Source of the DNA: Pigoraptor vietnamica
Lineage: Eukaryota > Opisthokonta > Filasterea
DNA length: 10,654 nt
NCBI GenBank assembly: GCA_943704525.1
Contig: CALSCQ010001730.1
Coordinates: 1 to 10,654, forward strand
Direction of reading: 5' to 3'
This document shows positions 7,546-10,654 of this stretch, piece after piece (the stretch's first letter is position 1; each line of letters starts with the position of its first letter). The translations under genes were made by a program, and so were the position numbers. The notes under the pieces were generated by a model that was given only the letters and a program-made list of their open reading frames with translations, did not search any database and was not told the DNA's origin.

Positions 7546-10515
7546 TCACTGCGCGGCCTTGCCAAGCTCGTTCAGCTTCTGCAGCACCTCCTCCTTGAGG
7601 CGCGCGATGCGGCGCGAGAGGCCGTCCTGGCGCGCGTTCACATTGCCCAGCGTCGACCGCACCTTGCTCAGTTTCGCCGTCGCCTCCTTCACCGCCGTCT
7701 GCTGCGCCGCAAAGCGCTCGGGGTCGCCGTCGCCGATCGAACCGAGGAGGTCCATCTGCGTGCGCAGGTCCTTCTCGAGCCCGCGCACGGCCATCGTGAG
7801 GTCGCGCGACTGCTTCATCAGCCCAATATACTCCGCGTTCGCGGCGTCCAGCTCGTCCTGCAGCTCGGACACGCGCGCCTCCACAAACTGGCGGTAGGCG
7901 GCAGGGTCGCCGCCCGCGTTCATCGACTGCGCAAGGTTCTTGGCAGATGCGCGGCGCTGCATCATGGACGCACGGCTCGGCGCCGCGCGCGAGGGCAGGC
8001 TGACGTCGACGCGAGGCGTGTCGCTGCGCCGCATGCCCGAGAGGGCAGCGATGCGACGCTCGACCTCCGACGCGGAGAGCGAATTGGCGACGTCGCTATC
8101 GGCAAAGTCGGACTCGATGCGCGAGATGTGCCGCTTGAGCGCAGCGCTCACCGCAAACTGTCCGTACTTCTCCAGCCGTTCCAGCAGCGTGCCGCGACTG
8201 GCGGCTCCCACATCCTCGTCGTCGGCAGTGGCGAGGCGCAGCTCGACGAGCTCGTTGACGACGGGGCCCTTATCCGCGGCCGTCTTGGCGCGATCGAACA
8301 TCGCCTCGACGATTGACAGCGCGTGCTTCTGGCTCTCAATCTCGACGTTGTTCTGGCGGCGGCCTCGGAGGAAGAACATGTCCTCCAGGCACAGGCGCAG
8401 GGCGCGGTGGAACGCGCCAACAAACGCGTGGTCGAGGTCGTCCGACATCTGGCCGGCCTTGACGTGCGCCACCGTGTGGACGAGGAGAAGCAGCAGCTCG
8501 CCGACCGTCTCGAGTCGTTCGCGGCGAACAAAAGCGATGCGGTTCTCGGCGTCGTAGTGGACCGAGTTGCGGAAGGCGTTGCGCACGTGCGAGTTCGCGG
8601 GCAGCTTGGTCGCGAGGAGCAGCGACACGGGCGCGACGCGCAGGTGCACGCTGACCGTGTCGATCACAAACTGGCCAAACTTGTAGACGACGAATTCCTT
8701 CGGCGTCAGATTGATGAGGTCCACGGGGACGAGCTGTCCCTCGCACGTCCACTTCGCGTCGCGTGTGTCAATGTACGGCACAAAGTCTCCCGGAGCGGCG
8801 GACATGAGTCGCGGCGCATTGGCGCCAGCGTTTGCAACGGCGGGCGCGCCAGCCGCCGGGGCTCCGTTCGGGTACTTGCGGCGTAGGAGAGCCTCGACCT
8901 CGCGCAGCTTCTCGAACAGAGGGGACGACGTGATGAGCTCGAAGAGTTCGGCCTCGGACATGGCCGGCGCCGACGGCACGCCCATGGTGGGGAACGCGGC
9001 CTGCTGCAGCGGGAGCGCGAGCAGCGGCGCGACCTGCAGCACTGGCGACAGTGCGATGGCCGCAGGCGCCGGCGGGCGCGCACGCACGGGGGACGACACC
9101 TCCGACGGCGGGAGGGACGTCGTCGACGCAGCGGCACCGGGGGCGACCGGCGGCGACACGGACACGGTTATTGTGGGCGCGACCGTTTCCTGGATGACGC
9201 GCATCTCGCGCGCCTTCATCACCTGGACCTCCTCGCGCTGGCGCTCCTCCTCGTCGCGGAGTCGCTCGGCGGCCTCCACCTCCATCTGCTTCATCTTGTT
9301 CTTGCGGCGCTCGTCGCGCTTGCGAGCGAGCTTCTCCTTCAGCACGGCCTGTTGCCGCACGCGCTCGGCGTCCAGCGCGTTCTCGAGCTTCGCCAGCTCC
9401 TCCTTGTGCTGTCGCATGAGGGCCTCGCGGTCGCCCTCGGAGACCTCGCCCATCTTGGCAACCTCTTCGCGCATCTTGGCCTTGCGTTCCTCGAGCAGCT
9501 TCTCCTTTCGCTTCGTCAGCTCGTCGATCGCCTTGCTCGTCCGCTCCGACTCCTTCCGCCGCTCCTCTTCGAGCTCGCGGTCGAACGCGGCAATTTCCTC
9601 GTCCATCCGGCGCTTCTCCTCGGCCTCAAACGCCTCGCGCTCGGAGCGAATCTTCTCCTCGTTCGCGATGCGCTCCCGCTCGAGATTCGCGCGCAGCTCC
9701 TCCAGCCCGCGGGCGGCCGCCTCGGCCTCCTCCGGCCGCCGGTTCTTCAGCGCCTGCTCCGGCGTGAGCTCGCGGAGCGAGTCCGCAAACTCCTGTATCT
9801 GCCGCTCGCGCAGCGACAGGCGCGCGTGCGCAAACTTGACCTCGAGGGCCGCCAGGCTGTCCTGTTCGAGACGGCGCTTGTCGTCGGCGACGCGGCGCTC
9901 CATCTGGCTCAGCTCGATCTGCTGGCGGTTGATCAGCTGCGTGCGCATGTGCTCCACTTCGTCGGCCGGCATCGTCGCCACAGAGTCCATCAGCTCGCGC
10001 ATCTGACCCTCGTGCTTTGTAACAAGACGCTCGCGCTCGGCGTCCGCGCGCTCGAGCAGCGCCTGGACGGCCATATCGACGGCGACGCGCTTCTCCTCCT
10101 CGTACTCTGCCTCCAGTTCCTGCGCCTCGCGCTGGTGCCGGCGCTCGAGCACGGCCTGGATGACCTGTTCGGCGTGCTCCGGCGAGTTCTCCTGGATGCC
10201 CGCGATCATCGCCGCCTTCTCCGCCGCCTTCACCTGTTGCGTGCGCAGGTCCGCCGTCTCGCGGCGCTGCTCCAAGAGCTCCTTCCTCTTTTCGAGCTCC
10301 TGGCGACGCTGCTGCGCGTCCTTCGCCTTGGCACGCCTCGCTGCGAGCTTGTCGCGGAGAGTGGCCTCCTGTCGAAGCTTCTCCTGGTCGAGGAGGTGCT
10401 CGAGTTCGCCGAGCTCTCGGTGGTGCAGCTCGAGCATGCGCGCCGTGTCCTCCGCAGAGAGATCCGTGCGCGCGGCAAGCTCGGCAGCAAGGCGGTTCTT
10501 CTTTTCGCGGATGAT
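7546..10515 (-). CDS. Long coiled-coil protein with a globular C-terminal domain (5' end off window)
   Basis: I do not recognise the family. This is a single 2970-nt terminal exon encoding 989 residues up to a TGA. Residues 1 to about 443 are charged heptad-rich helix (Glu/Lys/Arg/Ala/Leu). They contain degenerate repeated units that begin with a Ser/Thr/Pro-Glu helix cap and are best seen at 18-68 and 357-407. Residues about 444-520 are a Pro/Ala/Val/Ser linker. Residues about 520-550 (ELFELITSSPLFEKLREVEA) are a short helical stretch. Residues about 577-720 look globular, with PYIDTRDAKW, KEFVVYKFGQFVID, NAFRNS (646-651) and LVHTVAHVKAG (678-688). Residues 721-830 are helical, 830-870 are Ser/Arg-rich, and 875-985 form a final coiled coil. 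No signal peptide or membrane segment is evident. The 5' boundary at 10515 is an acceptor read as TTCTTCGCCCGTCCAG on the minus strand. The open frame continues to an ATG at 10614, but those 33 residues differ sharply in composition from the rest, so I treat them as intron. A structural or ciliary/cytoskeletal role is possible but unproven. Confidence 0.85.
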   Translation of the reverse strand: MIREKKNRLAAELAARTDLSAEDTARMLELHHRELGELEHLLDQEKLRQEATLRDKLAARRAKAKDAQQRRQELEKRKELLEQRRETADLRTQQVKAAEKAAMIAGIQENSPEHAEQVIQAVLERRHQREAQELEAEYEEEKRVAVDMAVQALLERADAERERLVTKHEGQMRELMDSVATMPADEVEHMRTQLINRQQIELSQMERRVADDKRRLEQDSLAALEVKFAHARLSLRERQIQEFADSLRELTPEQALKNRRPEEAEAAARGLEELRANLERERIANEEKIRSEREAFEAEEKRRMDEEIAAFDRELEEERRKESERTSKAIDELTKRKEKLLEERKAKMREEVAKMGEVSEGDREALMRQHKEELAKLENALDAERVRQQAVLKEKLARKRDERRKNKMKQMEVEAAERLRDEEERQREEVQVMKAREMRVIQETVAPTITVSVSPPVAPGAAASTTSLPPSEVSSPVRARPPAPAAIALSPVLQVAPLLALPLQQAAFPTMGVPSAPAMSEAELFELITSSPLFEKLREVEALLRRKYPNGAPAAGAPAVANAGANAPRLMSAAPGDFVPYIDTRDAKWTCEGQLVPVDLINLTPKEFVVYKFGQFVIDTVSVHLRVAPVSLLLATKLPANSHVRNAFRNSVHYDAENRIAFVRRERLETVGELLLLLVHTVAHVKAGQMSDDLDHAFVGAFHRALRLCLEDMFFLRGRRQNNVEIESQKHALSIVEAMFDRAKTAADKGPVVNELVELRLATADDEDVGAASRGTLLERLEKYGQFAVSAALKRHISRIESDFADSDVANSLSASEVERRIAALSGMRRSDTPRVDVSLPSRAAPSRASMMQRRASAKNLAQSMNAGGDPAAYRQFVEARVSELQDELDAANAEYIGLMKQSRDLTMAVRGLEKDLRTQMDLLGSIGDGDPERFAAQQTAVKEATAKLSKVRSTLGNVNARQDGLSRRIARLKEEVLQKLNELGKAAQ

Positions 10516-10618
10516 CTGGACGGGCGAAGAACGGGCGTAAGGCAACCATAAGAACCCCTTCATACAATATAATCCCCCTTTTCGGGACGCGAGCCAAGAA
10601 CGAGCGTATTGCAACTAC

Positions 10619-10654
10619 GCCGTTGACCGAATCGTCCAGGGCCACCGCCGGGCC
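10619..10654 (-). CDS. Possible upstream exon of the coiled-coil gene (partial)
   Basis: Reading the minus strand in from the right edge gives 12 open codons (GPAVALDDSVNG), then a GTAGTT donor at 10618. This would define a 103-nt intron to the acceptor at 10516/10515, of normal size for this window, and its phase 0 matches the large exon. The alternative is that the large exon starts at the ATG at 10614 with no intron. The evidence is only phase and spacing. Confidence 0.35.

Noticed and set aside
7119-7598. 159-residue plus-strand ORF between the convergent genes
   Set aside because: It spans the CA tract, overlaps the terminal exon of the minus-strand gene, and shows no recognisable domain or fitting splice context.
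8464-8478. Active metallopeptidase site
   Set aside because: The motif is HTVAH, lacking the catalytic Glu of HExxH, and I see no clear third metal ligand downstream, so activity cannot be claimed.
8711-10006. 431-residue Ser/Arg-rich plus-strand ORF
   Set aside because: It is the antisense of the coiled-coil exon. Long antisense frames arise from GC-rich third positions and Glu/Lys/Arg codons; the composition is nearly all Ser/Arg with no domain.
9352-10551. 399-residue Leu/Arg-rich plus-strand ORF
   Set aside because: This is another antisense frame of the same coiled-coil exon, where Glu, Lys and Gln codons read as Leu; not a plausible membrane or leucine-rich-repeat protein.

Overview
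The window is nuclear DNA from a eukaryote with intron-dense genes. GC-rich exons are broken by short introns (66-224 nt where both ends are visible) and strewn with TG/CA dinucleotide tracts. The gene content is an animal-type GAF-GAF phosphodiesterase (PDE5/6/11 type), a CDT2/DTL-like WD40 protein and a very long coiled-coil protein. This suggests a protist, perhaps a unicellular relative of animals such as a choanoflagellate. The assignment is inference only; nothing in the window fixes the species.

Layout, left to right. (1) Positions 258-3745, minus strand: a GAF-regulated cyclic-nucleotide phosphodiesterase. I rebuilt eight exons with consistent splice phases, giving 756 residues from the start codon to a donor site. 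The last part of the catalytic domain lies beyond the left edge, after an intron filled by a long (GT)n tract. (2) Positions 3746-4302: a divergent intergenic region with a 19-bp tandem repeat, a strong E2F-like palindrome and a TG tract. (3) Positions 4303-7097, plus strand: a CDT2/DTL homologue of 540 residues in 12 exons, the predicted substrate receptor of a CRL4 ubiquitin ligase that controls DNA replication licensing. (4) Positions 7098-7545: a convergent 3' intergenic region with a short CA tract. (5) Positions 7546-10515, minus strand: one very long exon (989 residues) of a coiled-coil protein I do not recognise. It carries a globular C-terminal domain with an HxxxH motif. Its 5' end lies beyond the right edge; a tiny upstream exon may be visible at 10619-10654.

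The three genes have no obvious shared pathway. The phosphodiesterase would control cyclic nucleotide (probably cGMP) signalling, and CDT2 acts in S-phase and DNA-damage proteolysis. The most interesting points are the E2F-like element in front of CDT2, which matches how animal DTL is controlled, the pseudo-zincin-like domain in the coiled-coil protein, the threefold HPxF repeat at the N-terminus of the phosphodiesterase, and the different 5' splice-site style of the two intron-rich neighbours.
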